Numbered from the stretch's first letter, positions 16,214 to 24,705 are shown. The stretch is DNA of 40,052 bases from an uncultured bacterium (GCA_938009275.1 CALLHY010000026.1:1-40052); one strand, 5' to 3'. Notes: generated by a model from the letters alone, not told the origin. Numbers and translations are program-made.

Positions 16214-19135
16214 CTACTTTGTTACGGGCAATATGGCATGGAATATCTTTTCCGCTTCTTTTATCTTGGCTTCGGAGCCGAACACCGCATAGTGATTCTT
16301 GCTCATAATTGCTTCCACCATATCTGCATAAGCTCTGATGTCTTCCACTTTGGTAGCCAGAACCTCGTCGCGCATTTGCTGCCTGTCTTCGGCAGTGAAG
16401 CCCGTTATGTAGTCTTCATCGGCTTTACTGCCCATCGATTCCGGTGTATCGGGATAGTCCAGAGCAGACATCTCTCCTATTATATACTTGTCCATTTCCC
16501 GCTTGCTGCAGGTGAAGTTGCGCAGGAATTCCGGAACTTTATCGAAGGTATCGAGTGTTTCCATAAGGTTGGGGTCTCTATAAGAACCGAAGTATTGATA
16601 ACCGCCCAAGGTGAAGCCGCTCATGGCACCATAGGCACCACCCTTCACACGCAGCTCCTGATACAGGAAGTTGTTACTTAATATGTTGTTCAACACCCGC
16701 AGCTTACCGGAATATGAGTAGCCTTTTCTAAAGTAGTTTCCGCCTTTGGCGCAGAACTGAACCTGCACCGGTGCATAGATACCTTCATTGTGGTCTTTTA
16801 TGCTAAAGTGGTTTTCAGTAGGCTCATACTCTGCATCCGGCACATCTTGCAACAGGATTGGCAGTTCGGACACTGTGGCTGCAAAGTCTTCTTCACAAGC
16901 ACTGATGCTCACTATCAGGTTTTGGCGGGTAAAGGCGTTGTTTTTCACCCAGTTCAGGGCTTCGATAACCTCGTCCATACCGCCATCCAGCTTGCTAACC
17001 AGATCAACCATGAAATGGTAAAAGCCCAATCCACCTGTTATATCCTGCCAGTGATGCAATTGCGACATTGGCTTGAACATGCGGGTAACCGCAACGCCAA
17101 ATCCACCCTGAATAACCGATGCTTCCATCTTGGCTTTCAGTTCCAATAGCAAAGTCTTTAGCCTTTCCGGTTCATCGAACAGCGGTTGCAGAGCCATTTC
17201 GGCAGAAAGCTCCATCATTTTGGCTATCTTCGCCTTCACAGCTTTTCCGCGAATCACATATTTCGGCATGATATCGTCCGGATCCTGATAGCTATTAAAG
17301 AAATCCAGACTAAGGCTTATCCCGCCGGTATGAGTGCTAATCTCATTGGAGCGTTCGGCAAAGCCATAGGACTTGCTGTTAAGCCAATTAACCAGATAGC
17401 TGTACACGCGCAGCCAGGGCAAATCTACTTCCTCGATATGCTTCAGATCGAAGTAGCTCTTCAGATATACAATGCCATTGGCACTAACGTTATGCTTCAG
17501 CAGCGTATAGCCGTCATTTTCCTCTTCCTCGCAAGGATAGATGGGCGCATCCGGCTTCATGTCTTCCAGGCTAAGCAGGGGTATCTTCTCCAGTTCTTCA
17601 GCCTTGGGCTCTTCTTCCTGCCATGCTGTTAATTGCTTGTTAAATTCTATCAGCTCCTGCATTTCCGCCTTACTCATCTTCGCCTTTTTGGCATCAAGAA
17701 TGGCGGCGGTTTTGGCATCATTTTTGGCAATTAAGCCGGGCACAGGCTTAAACACAATCTTGCTGCTGTGCTGGTTATTTATAAGTGCATCGGTAATTAG
17801 CTGCTCGAAATATGGCTCGGTTAAGGCTTTGCGCATCTCTGCCAAAGTAGGCTCAAAGGCAAGTGCACTAAGCGGATCTCCGCCATGGTTCCATTCGCCC
17901 AAACTGGTCCACATATAATACAAGCCCTTGGGGAAACGCTGCATCTGAGCTTCACGCAGGAAGAATTCACGGCTGTTCAGCACTGCTTCCACCAGCTTCT
18001 TATCCAGCCCTTCCCTGGCAAGACGGCTAATTTCGGAATTTATCAGCTTCACCAGTGGCTCAATGTTTTCATCCTTCACTTTCTTGCACACAATGGATAT
18101 GGTCGGCTGCAGGATGTCTGTTTCCACAGTGGTATAAGAATCCTGTGCCAGACCGGAGTCGCGAATGGCTTTCTTTAGCGGTGAAGCCGGAGTGCGCATC
18201 AGGATTTCCATCATAAAATCCAGTGCAGTAGCCAGATGCTCGTCGGTAATCTTTCCATAAGTCCAGTTTAGAGCAAGGTAGTTTTGCCCGGTGGTGTCGC
18301 TATTCTCGTCCACGGGGTAATCAATCTCAATGCTCTTGCTCTTGCCAAAGGGCTTTTGCAGCGGGAAGCCGATGGGGTCTCCGCTATTGTCGAACTGGCT
18401 AAGGTATTCACTGTCTATCAGCTCAAGTGCTTTATCGATGTCCACATCTCCATACACGGCTATTTTGCTGTTTGAGGGATGGTAATACTTTCTGTGAAAA
18501 TCCAGGAACTTCTCATAGCTAAGCTCAGGAATTGCCTCGGGATCGCCTCCGCTCTCGAAGCCATAAGGCGTATCCGGGAATTGGGCATGCATACATCTGC
18601 GACCGATAATGCTTTCCGGCGAGGAGAATGCACCCTTCATTTCGTTGTAAACCACACCCCGATAATTCAGAGGTGCATCTTCCGAAGTTAGCTCATGATG
18701 CCAACCTTCCTGATGCAATATATTTGGCTCAGTGTAGATATTGGGAAAGAACACGGCATCCAGATACACCTTCATTAGGTTCATAAAGTCTTTGTCATTG
18801 GTGCTGGCTACCGGATACATGGTGGCATCAGGCGCGGTCATGGCATTTATAAAGGTATTCATACTACCCTTAATAAGCTCCATAAAGGTGTTCTTAGACG
18901 GGAAATTGCGTGAGCCGTTCAATACCGAGTGCTCCAGGATGTGCGGACAGCCCGTATCATCTTCAGGTATGGTTTTGAAGGCAATCATAAATACTTTGTT
19001 ATTATCTTCGCATTCGTAGTGAATAAGGTCTGCACCGCTTTTCTTGTGCAGATAGCGGTGGGCAGTGGTTTTAATCTCTTTAATCTCACGGCTTTCCAGC
19101 AGTTCAAATCCGTGTTTCAGCTCGCTCTTTTTCAT
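16214..19135 (-). CDS. M16C-family zinc metalloprotease (presequence-protease type)
   Basis: A 973-residue peptidase of the insulinase/pitrilysin family, PreP-like subfamily, which degrades peptides inside a closed two-lobed chamber. Seen: inverted zinc motif H65-ILE-H69 (catalytic E68), NAMTAPDATMYPV (98-110), the distal zinc ligand E165 in VVYNEMKGAF, and in the second half the family's KGGAYGAMSGF near 865. Length matches the one-chain PreP form (about 970-1000). No signal peptide is visible, so a cytoplasmic peptide-clearing role is likely (inference). It starts 8 nt after dapA. Confidence 0.94.
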   Translation of the reverse strand: MKKSELKHGFELLESREIKEIKTTAHRYLHKKSGADLIHYECEDNNKVFMIAFKTIPEDDTGCPHILEHSVLNGSRNFPSKNTFMELIKGSMNTFINAMTAPDATMYPVASTNDKDFMNLMKVYLDAVFFPNIYTEPNILHQEGWHHELTSEDAPLNYRGVVYNEMKGAFSSPESIIGRRCMHAQFPDTPYGFESGGDPEAIPELSYEKFLDFHRKYYHPSNSKIAVYGDVDIDKALELIDSEYLSQFDNSGDPIGFPLQKPFGKSKSIEIDYPVDENSDTTGQNYLALNWTYGKITDEHLATALDFMMEILMRTPASPLKKAIRDSGLAQDSYTTVETDILQPTISIVCKKVKDENIEPLVKLINSEISRLAREGLDKKLVEAVLNSREFFLREAQMQRFPKGLYYMWTSLGEWNHGGDPLSALAFEPTLAEMRKALTEPYFEQLITDALINNQHSSKIVFKPVPGLIAKNDAKTAAILDAKKAKMSKAEMQELIEFNKQLTAWQEEEPKAEELEKIPLLSLEDMKPDAPIYPCEEEENDGYTLLKHNVSANGIVYLKSYFDLKHIEEVDLPWLRVYSYLVNWLNSKSYGFAERSNEISTHTGGISLSLDFFNSYQDPDDIMPKYVIRGKAVKAKIAKMMELSAEMALQPLFDEPERLKTLLLELKAKMEASVIQGGFGVAVTRMFKPMSQLHHWQDITGGLGFYHFMVDLVSKLDGGMDEVIEALNWVKNNAFTRQNLIVSISACEEDFAATVSELPILLQDVPDAEYEPTENHFSIKDHNEGIYAPVQVQFCAKGGNYFRKGYSYSGKLRVLNNILSNNFLYQELRVKGGAYGAMSGFTLGGYQYFGSYRDPNLMETLDTFDKVPEFLRNFTCSKREMDKYIIGEMSALDYPDTPESMGSKADEDYITGFTAEDRQQMRDEVLATKVEDIRAYADMVEAIMSKNHYAVFGSEAKIKEAEKIFHAILPVTK

Positions 19136-19143
19136 GTTTCCTC

Positions 19144-20019
19144 TTAAATAATGCTATATTCTTGCAGGCCTTTACGCAATATCTCGCGGTTGGCGTGTTG
19201 TAATTTACACATGGGGCTGCGGAATTCCAGCTCAATCATCCCCATCATGTGCAGGGCTTCTTTGGCGGGTATGGGATTGGTTTCTATAAACATCAGGTCA
19301 TTAATCTTGGCAAGTGCTTGATGCTGTTTGGCGGCAGCGGCATAATCCCCTGCCAGGCAGGTAGCGATATGCTCACTCATCATTTTGGGCACCACATTGG
19401 CAGTTACTGAAATCGTGCCTTTTGCACCCACAGCCATTAAAGGCAGATTTAGCGCATCTTCACCGCTGAGCAATGCAAAGCCTTCCGGGGCATCACGAAT
19501 AATCTGAGTGGCTTGCACGATGTTTCCGCTGGCTTCTTTGATGCCAACTATGTTCTGATGTTCATGTGCAAGTTTAACTGTGGTTGCAGCAGTCATATTC
19601 ACTCCGGTGCGTCCGGGAACGTTATAGATAACAATGGGAATATCTACTTTGATGGCAATAGTGCCGAAGTATTCCAGCATACCAGCCTGGGTTGGCTTTA
19701 TGTAATAAGGCGTGATAACCAGGGCATAATCTGCGCCAAGCTCTTTGGCTTTGGCGGTTGCCGCCAGGGTTTGATGCAGGTTGTTGCTACCTGTGCCAAT
19801 CATCACCGGCAGTCTGCCACCTATCTTCTGCATGACAAAACGCAGCAAGGCATCCTTTTCGTCCGAAGCCAATCCGGCAGTTTCAGCAGTAGTGCCCAAA
19901 AGCAATATGCCGGTGGTGCCATTATCGATATGAAACTGAATAAGGCCTTCCAGGGCAGTCCAGTCGATACTGCCGTCTTTGAAAGGTGTAACTAATGCTA
20001 CATAAGTTCCTTGCAGCAT
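19144..20019 (-). CDS. dapA: 4-hydroxy-tetrahydrodipicolinate synthase
   Basis: A 291-residue lyase condensing pyruvate with aspartate semialdehyde, the first committed step to lysine and meso-diaminopimelate. Seen: Schiff-base lysine K161 in GIKEASGN, Y132 in YNVPGRTGVN with R137, YY 105-106 in VITPYYIKP, and the TT pair 43-44 in LGTTAET (usually GTTGES, a mild variation). The ATG at 20019 is chosen because GGAGGT lies just before it; an ATG four codons earlier at 20031 overlaps this site. Related aldolases (NanA, KDG aldolase) are less likely given the DapA-type blocks. First gene of the seven-gene minus-strand run. Confidence 0.95.
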   Translation of the reverse strand: MLQGTYVALVTPFKDGSIDWTALEGLIQFHIDNGTTGILLLGTTAETAGLASDEKDALLRFVMQKIGGRLPVMIGTGSNNLHQTLAATAKAKELGADYALVITPYYIKPTQAGMLEYFGTIAIKVDIPIVIYNVPGRTGVNMTAATTVKLAHEHQNIVGIKEASGNIVQATQIIRDAPEGFALLSGEDALNLPLMAVGAKGTISVTANVVPKMMSEHIATCLAGDYAAAAKQHQALAKINDLMFIETNPIPAKEALHMMGMIELEFRSPMCKLQHANREILRKGLQEYSII

Positions 20020-20069
20020 AATAACCTCCATGGTTTTATCCTATTGTTATGTAATACACAATTTATTCC

Positions 20070-20098
20070 AATCTGATGGGAAGCACCAATTTAGTCAA
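20070..20098 (-). promoter_or_regulatory. candidate promoter for the dapA-NfeD operon
   Basis: On the minus strand TTGACT (20098-20093) is followed after 17 bp by CAGATT (20075-20070), 79 nt before the dapA ATG. I see no lysine-riboswitch core in the short leader. Confidence 0.35.
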
Positions 20099-20128
20099 TA
20101 TAAATCGGATTTTACTCACTAACGGGTG

Positions 20129-20200
20129 TGATGAAGTGATGAAGTGATGAAGTGCTGGAGTGCTGGAGTGCTGGAGTTCTGGAGTGCTGGTGTGCTGGTG
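20129..20200. repeat. 8-bp tandem repeat, nine units
   Basis: Nine consecutive octamers: TGATGAAG three times, TGCTGGAG three times, TTCTGGAG once and TGCTGGTG twice. The unit drifts in blocks, so the array looks like slippage-driven expansion. It is 110 bp upstream of dapA on the far side of its candidate promoter. Confidence 0.9.
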
Positions 20201-20282
20201 TATAGCGGGAACCCACCATATCGTAGCTTTCCAAGGCTACGCAATTGCGCAACCTGAAGCCGAATGATTTTCAGTAACTAAA

Positions 20283-20360
20283 CAGGTGCATCCTTGCTGC
20301 TTCCTTGCAGCTATCCTGTGTTCGACAGGGGATAGCTTCAAGGAAGCAGCAGGGAAGCAG
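20283..20360 (+). repeat. palindromic intergenic repeat, copy A
   Basis: An imperfect palindrome: GCTGCTTCCTTGCAGCTATC on the left is answered by GATAGCTTCAAGGAAGCAGC on the right, around CCTGTGTTCGACAGG. The reverse complement of 37565-37640 aligns along the whole length with few mismatches, so this is a dispersed repeat. No coding capacity. Confidence 0.85.
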
Positions 20361-20398
20361 GGAATAAACAGGTTCTTGTTACATGGATTATCCACGGG

Positions 20399-20425
20399 AT
20401 CATTGCGCAAGAAGACTGCAATGAT
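20399..20425. other. small perfect hairpin in the dapA / 20532 intergenic region
   Basis: ATCATTGC (20399-20406) pairs with GCAATGAT (20418-20425), loop of 11 nt, no T-run. It belongs to the 512-bp gap 20020-20531, which otherwise holds the dapA promoter candidate, the octamer array, palindrome copy A and the promoter candidate for the next gene; I see no gene in it. Confidence 0.4.
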
Positions 20426-20475
20426 AGTGCAGTTCATTCAGAAATGCAATACAAAGAAATCTGGCGTTATTTAGC

Positions 20476-20504
20476 TTGACTTTCCAGCTAATGCAACAAT
20501 GTAT
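20476..20504 (+). promoter_or_regulatory. candidate promoter for the 20532 gene
   Basis: TTGACT (20476-20481), then 17 bp, then ATGTAT (20499-20504), ending 27 nt before the ATG at 20532. Confidence 0.35.
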
Positions 20505-20531
20505 GCACTAAGCAAGATACAGGGGTAACAA

Positions 20532-21689
20532 ATGGTTAATGAACAGTTTAAGCAGAGCCAAGCTAACAGACTGGAGCTAAAGCAGGGCGGTGGATGCATC
20601 GGCTTGTTTGGGCTGCCTTTTTTCTTTGCCGGCGTCTTTATGCTGTTAATCGTCATGCAAGTATTAAAGGTATCAAACGCAGATGAAATCCCCTTTTGGG
20701 GCTGGATAATGATATTGGGTATGGGACTTGTGTTCACTGCTGTAGGTGGCACCCTGGTGTTTGGCAGAAAGTGGATTACCTTAGACAACGCCACAGGACG
20801 TATCTGGCTGGCTTGGGGCTTAATCAGGCCAATGCGGGGCAGATCATATTATCTAAAGGATTACAGCTCTTTAGTGTTAAAGTTCACTGCTGGAGATTCG
20901 GACACTGCCGACAAGTATGAATTGCTGTTGCGTTCGGGTATGCAGCGTGAGTTATCGCTTAGCTCCTATCAGGATTTTGGCATTGCTCATGCTCAGGCAG
21001 AGCTGTTGGTTAATTTTCTTGGCTTGCCCTGTGAAGATCAAAGCACCGGCACTGTTAGCACTATGAAACCCGGAAAAACCGGATCTGAGCCAAAGAGAGA
21101 AAGTGCTGATGTGCGGGTGCAGATTGCCCTGCCACCACCGGATATGCGCAGTGTGATAGACGTGATAAACGACCGGCTTAGCATCAAGATTCCCTATCCT
21201 ATGTATTCGCCTTTCAACCTGCTGGAGCTTATCATCCCCCTTGGAATCGCCATATATTTCGGAACTAAGGTGTTGCCCTTCTTTACCACTACCCAAACTC
21301 CCCTGCACGTGCAGTCCTTCTTTGGCGGCTTTGTGGGACTGTTTTTTGTGATTATTCCCCTTATCTCCAGGCTGAAGAAATACTTCAACACCAAAACCTA
21401 CCAGTTAGTGGTGTTCGTGGATAGCTCCGGCATCGTGATGCAGCACCGCAAAAAGAAGCGCAGCATAGCGATAGAGCGCATTATTGGCTTAGATTATGGC
21501 ATTCGGGATAATCTGCTGGATAAACATCCCAACGCACCAGCATGGATGTATCGCTTAAAGCGATTCGCCACCGCCCAGGGGGTGATAGTAAAAAGCAAAG
21601 ACGGGATATTCTACATCGGTAACGGGCTTGCGGACGATGAAATTGTATATCTGCACGCATTAATCAAGCAGTTTTTGGGGAACAATTAA
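20532..21689 (+). CDS. unknown four-TM membrane protein with duplicated TM-TM-beta layout
   Basis: A 385-residue integral membrane protein I cannot assign to a family. Seen: a basic/polar N terminus, a hydrophobic pair at about 22-46 and 54-77, then a soluble stretch of about 150 residues starting RKWITLDNATGRIWLAW; a second hydrophobic pair at about 230-252 and 258-280, again followed by a soluble domain (YQLVVFVDSSGIVMQHRKKKRSIAIERIIGLDYG). Each soluble part begins with paired strands and ends with a helix (AHAQAELLVNFLGL; VYLHALIKQFLG), a pattern like bacterial PH-type domains; this is inference. AGGGGT precedes the ATG. It stands alone between the repeat island and valS. Confidence 0.8.
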   Translation: MVNEQFKQSQANRLELKQGGGCIGLFGLPFFFAGVFMLLIVMQVLKVSNADEIPFWGWIMILGMGLVFTAVGGTLVFGRKWITLDNATGRIWLAWGLIRPMRGRSYYLKDYSSLVLKFTAGDSDTADKYELLLRSGMQRELSLSSYQDFGIAHAQAELLVNFLGLPCEDQSTGTVSTMKPGKTGSEPKRESADVRVQIALPPPDMRSVIDVINDRLSIKIPYPMYSPFNLLELIIPLGIAIYFGTKVLPFFTTTQTPLHVQSFFGGFVGLFFVIIPLISRLKKYFNTKTYQLVVFVDSSGIVMQHRKKKRSIAIERIIGLDYGIRDNLLDKHPNAPAWMYRLKRFATAQGVIVKSKDGIFYIGNGLADDEIVYLHALIKQFLGNN

Positions 21690-21732
21690 CCAAATAATCC
21701 ACAGCCAGATTCCATCCTGATAAGCTTTTCGC

Positions 21733-21761
21733 TTGACGTGATTTCTGTTTATCTGAATTGG
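21733..21761 (+). promoter_or_regulatory. candidate promoter for valS
   Basis: TTGACG (21733-21738) with AATTGG 17 bp on, followed by a leader hairpin CGCTAAA (21766-21772) / TTTAGCG (21787-21793). The 63-nt leader is too short for a T-box. Confidence 0.25.
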
Positions 21762-21823
21762 TTCACGCTAAAGCAAGTTCGGCTATTTTAGCGGACTAAC
21801 GACGACAAAAAGAGGAAAACAAA

Positions 21824-24475
21824 ATGGAAATCAACAAAACCTACGAACCACAGCAGATTGAGCGCAAGTGGTATCGTTTTTGGGAGGAACATGGCTACTT
21901 TAAGCCCGATGAAACCTCGCAAAAACCTGCCTTCACCATCCTTATCCCCCCGCCCAACGTTACCGGTATCCTGCATATGGGTCACGTGCTGAATAACACC
22001 CTCCAAGATGTCGTTGTCCGCTATCACCGCATGAATGGAGAGCCCACGTTATGGCTGCCGGGGGTTGATCATGCGGGTATTGCCACCCAAAATGTGGTGG
22101 AACGTGAACTTGCCAAAAGCGGTAAAAACCGCCACGAGATTGGCAGAGAAAAGCTATTGGAGCTCATCTGGCAATGGAAAAACGAGAAAGGCGGCATAAT
22201 AATAGACCAGCTTAAGCTGCTGGGTGCAAGCTGCGATTGGGACAGGCAACGCTTTACCATGGACGAGGGGCTATCCCGCGCCGTGAAAGAAGTGTTTGTG
22301 AACCTGTATGAACAAGGCCTTATCTATAAAGGTAAGTATATAATAAACTGGTGCCCGCGCTGCGTAACCGCGCTGGCAAATGACGAAGTGGAACATGCCG
22401 ATGAGACAGGTAAGCTATGGCATATCCGCTATCCCTATGCCGAAGGCGATGGCTGTGTAACCGTTGCCACCACCCGCCCAGAAACCATGCTGGGAGACGT
22501 GGCTGTTGCCGTAAACCCCAAGGATGAGCGATATAAGCATCTGATAGGCAAGGAACTTATATTGCCCTTAACCGGCAGGAAGATACCTGTGATAGCCGAT
22601 GATTATGTGGATAAGGACTTCGGAACCGGCTGCGTGAAGGTAACCCCCGCGCATGATCCTAACGACTTTGAGATTGGCTTGCGTCACAACCTGGAACAGC
22701 TTTTGGTGATGGACGAGCATGGCATCATGAACGAAGCTGCGGGTGCAGACTTTGCCGGTATGGAGCGTTATGCCTGCCGCGAGAAGGTGCTTGGCATGCT
22801 TGAAGCACAAGGCTTACTGGAAAAAACTGATAATCATGAGCATGCCGTGGGGCATTGCTACCGCTGCGACACAGTTATCGAGCCCTATCTCTCCGACCAG
22901 TGGTTTGTAAAGATGGCTCCCCTTGCCAAACGCGCCATTGAAGTGGTGGACAGCGGTGAGATTAAGTTCTATCCTGAACGCTGGACAAAGGTGTATATGC
23001 ACTGGATGAACAACATCCGCGATTGGTGCATTTCCCGTCAAATCTGGTGGGGACACCGCATCCCGGCTTATTATTGCAACGAATGCGGACATATGATGGT
23101 GCTAAAAGACCAGCCGGTAAGCTGCTCAAAATGCGGCTCAAGCTCGCTGGCTCAAGATGAAGACGTTCTGGACACCTGGTTCAGCAGTTGGCTGTGGCCA
23201 TTCAGCACCATGGGCTGGCCTGAGAATACCGCAGACCTGAACAAGTACCTGCCCACCAATGTGCTGATTACCGCACCGGAGATTATCTACCTGTGGGTGG
23301 CGCGGATGATTATGTCCACACTGCATTTTAAGGATATGATACCCTTTAATACCGTGCTGCTGCATGGAACCGTGCGCGATGAAATTGGCCGCAAGATGAG
23401 TAAGTCCCTGGGCAATTCTCCCGACCCGATAGACATTATCCAGAGGGTTGGAGCCGATGCCCTGCGCTTTTCCATGATCTTTAATACCCCCAAGGGTGCG
23501 GATGTAGCCTATGCTGACAGCATGCTGGAGCTGGGACGCAACTTCGCCAATAAGATGTGGAACGCCTATAGATTTATAATGATGAATGTATGCGAGATTG
23601 ATGGCTTGCCGGCAAAAAATGAGCTTCAGCTTGAGCTTGCTGATAAGTGGATAATATCTCGCGCTCAGGAAGTGACAGCCGAGGTGCGCGGACATTATGA
23701 AAACCTGCGCCTTAATGATGCCGCAAATGCGGTGTTCAAGTTCCTGTGGGATGAATTCTGTAGCTGGTATATTGAGCTTTCCAAGGACAGGCTACGTCCC
23801 GAAGCGGACAATGCCAGCAAGCTAACTGCCAAGTATGTGCTGTTGGACGTGATGCAGCAAGGAATGCGCCTGCTGCATCCAATAATGCCCTTTATTACCG
23901 AAGAGATTTGGCAGGGCATAAAAGCTGTGTTCCCTATAGAGGAAGATGCCCTGATACTTGCCGCCTTCCCGGAAGCAGACAGCAGCCTGATAGACAGCGC
24001 CATAGATGACGATATGCGCTTTGTGCAAGAAAGCATCACTGCCGTTCGTAACCTGCGCAAACAGCTAAATCTTGCCCCCTCGCAGGAGATTGAGCTTTGC
24101 ATCCGCTATGCCGAGCCCAAGCAGCAAATCCTGTTTGAGAGCTATATGGCATACTTCCGCAAGCTGGCAAAGGTTTGCGCCATTTCCGGCGGAGTTGGCA
24201 TAGACAAGCCCAAAGCCGCTATCGCAGCGGTGGTGAGGAACATTGAGGTATTCCTGCCGCTTTCCGGCTTGATAGACCTCGATTCCGAACGGCAACGCCT
24301 CTGCAAGCAAATAGAGAAGCTGGAAAAAGAGCTTGGCAGCATTAATTCCAAGCTGAATAATAGCAACTTCATCGCCAATGCCAAAGAAGAGGTTATCGCC
24401 AAAGAAAAAGAGAAGTTCGCGGAAGTGAACACAAAACTCTGCTTGACAAAAGACCTGCTTGCAGATTTGCAGTAA
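21824..24475 (+). CDS. valS: valyl-tRNA synthetase
   Basis: An 883-residue class I synthetase charging tRNA-Val, with an editing domain that removes mischarged threonine. Seen: HIGH-type motif HMGH (51-54) in PPPNVTGILHMGHVL, the CP1 editing domain (about 190-330, VATTRPETMLGDVAVAV), a zinc knuckle CNEC...CSKC near 420-440, the KMSKS loop KMSKS (524-528) in GRKMSKSLGNSPDP, an anticodon-binding helical domain, and a C-terminal coiled-coil tRNA-binding arm (about 815-883, LDSERQRLCKQIEKLEKEL). Length is normal. AGAGGA lies before the ATG. A terminator-like hairpin and tRNA-Ala follow. Confidence 0.97.
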   Translation: MEINKTYEPQQIERKWYRFWEEHGYFKPDETSQKPAFTILIPPPNVTGILHMGHVLNNTLQDVVVRYHRMNGEPTLWLPGVDHAGIATQNVVERELAKSGKNRHEIGREKLLELIWQWKNEKGGIIIDQLKLLGASCDWDRQRFTMDEGLSRAVKEVFVNLYEQGLIYKGKYIINWCPRCVTALANDEVEHADETGKLWHIRYPYAEGDGCVTVATTRPETMLGDVAVAVNPKDERYKHLIGKELILPLTGRKIPVIADDYVDKDFGTGCVKVTPAHDPNDFEIGLRHNLEQLLVMDEHGIMNEAAGADFAGMERYACREKVLGMLEAQGLLEKTDNHEHAVGHCYRCDTVIEPYLSDQWFVKMAPLAKRAIEVVDSGEIKFYPERWTKVYMHWMNNIRDWCISRQIWWGHRIPAYYCNECGHMMVLKDQPVSCSKCGSSSLAQDEDVLDTWFSSWLWPFSTMGWPENTADLNKYLPTNVLITAPEIIYLWVARMIMSTLHFKDMIPFNTVLLHGTVRDEIGRKMSKSLGNSPDPIDIIQRVGADALRFSMIFNTPKGADVAYADSMLELGRNFANKMWNAYRFIMMNVCEIDGLPAKNELQLELADKWIISRAQEVTAEVRGHYENLRLNDAANAVFKFLWDEFCSWYIELSKDRLRPEADNASKLTAKYVLLDVMQQGMRLLHPIMPFITEEIWQGIKAVFPIEEDALILAAFPEADSSLIDSAIDDDMRFVQESITAVRNLRKQLNLAPSQEIELCIRYAEPKQQILFESYMAYFRKLAKVCAISGGVGIDKPKAAIAAVVRNIEVFLPLSGLIDLDSERQRLCKQIEKLEKELGSINSKLNNSNFIANAKEEVIAKEKEKFAEVNTKLCLTKDLLADLQ

Positions 24476-24482
24476 AGATAAT

Positions 24483-24510
24483 GGCAGCACGGCTTTCGGG
24501 CTGTGCTGCC
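24483..24510 (+). terminator. hairpin after valS
   Basis: GGCAGCACGGC (24483-24493) pairs with GGCTGTGCTGCC at the other side (one G-T pair), loop of about 6 nt, an 11-bp GC-rich stem starting 8 nt after the valS stop. No U-run follows, so it may slow or stabilise rather than terminate; the tRNA begins 12 nt later and could be co-transcribed and processed. Confidence 0.5.
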
Positions 24511-24521
24511 TAAGATTGCGT

Positions 24522-24597
24522 GGGGCTATAGCTCAGTTGGTAGAGCGAATGGTTCGCAATCATTAGGCCAGGGGTTCGAATCCCCTTAGCTCCACCA
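24522..24597 (+). tRNA. tRNA-Ala (anticodon CGC)
   Basis: 76 nt including encoded CCA. Acceptor GGGGCTA pairs with TAGCTCC and contains the G3-U70 wobble that defines alanine identity; D arm GCTC/GAGC; anticodon stem AATGG/TCATT with loop TTCGCAA, anticodon CGC, reading GCG; T arm AGGGG TTCGAAT CCCCT; discriminator A73. No intron. The following 196 bp to the next gene (24598-24793) hold only a pyrimidine-rich tract and the promoter candidate below. Confidence 0.95.
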
Positions 24598-24705
24598 CCC
24601 ACTTTCCTCTTTTTTTTCTCAATTCGGAACTCCTTGATCTGCCGCAGCTTGGCAAGAGCTGTGAATAGCTTCCACAGGTTTTGCTTTCGGTTAATATTAT
24701 TTTAC

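Noticed and set aside
20020..20128. Lysine riboswitch in front of dapA
   Set aside because: The leader after the candidate promoter is about 50 nt, far shorter than a lysine riboswitch, with no matching core elements.
21690..21823. T-box leader in front of valS
   Set aside because: The leader is about 130 bp in total and lacks the T-box sequence and a terminator/antiterminator pair; only a 7-bp hairpin is present.
23138..23695. 185-residue minus-strand open frame
   Set aside because: Antisense to the valS KMSKS and anticodon-binding regions; no ribosome-binding site.
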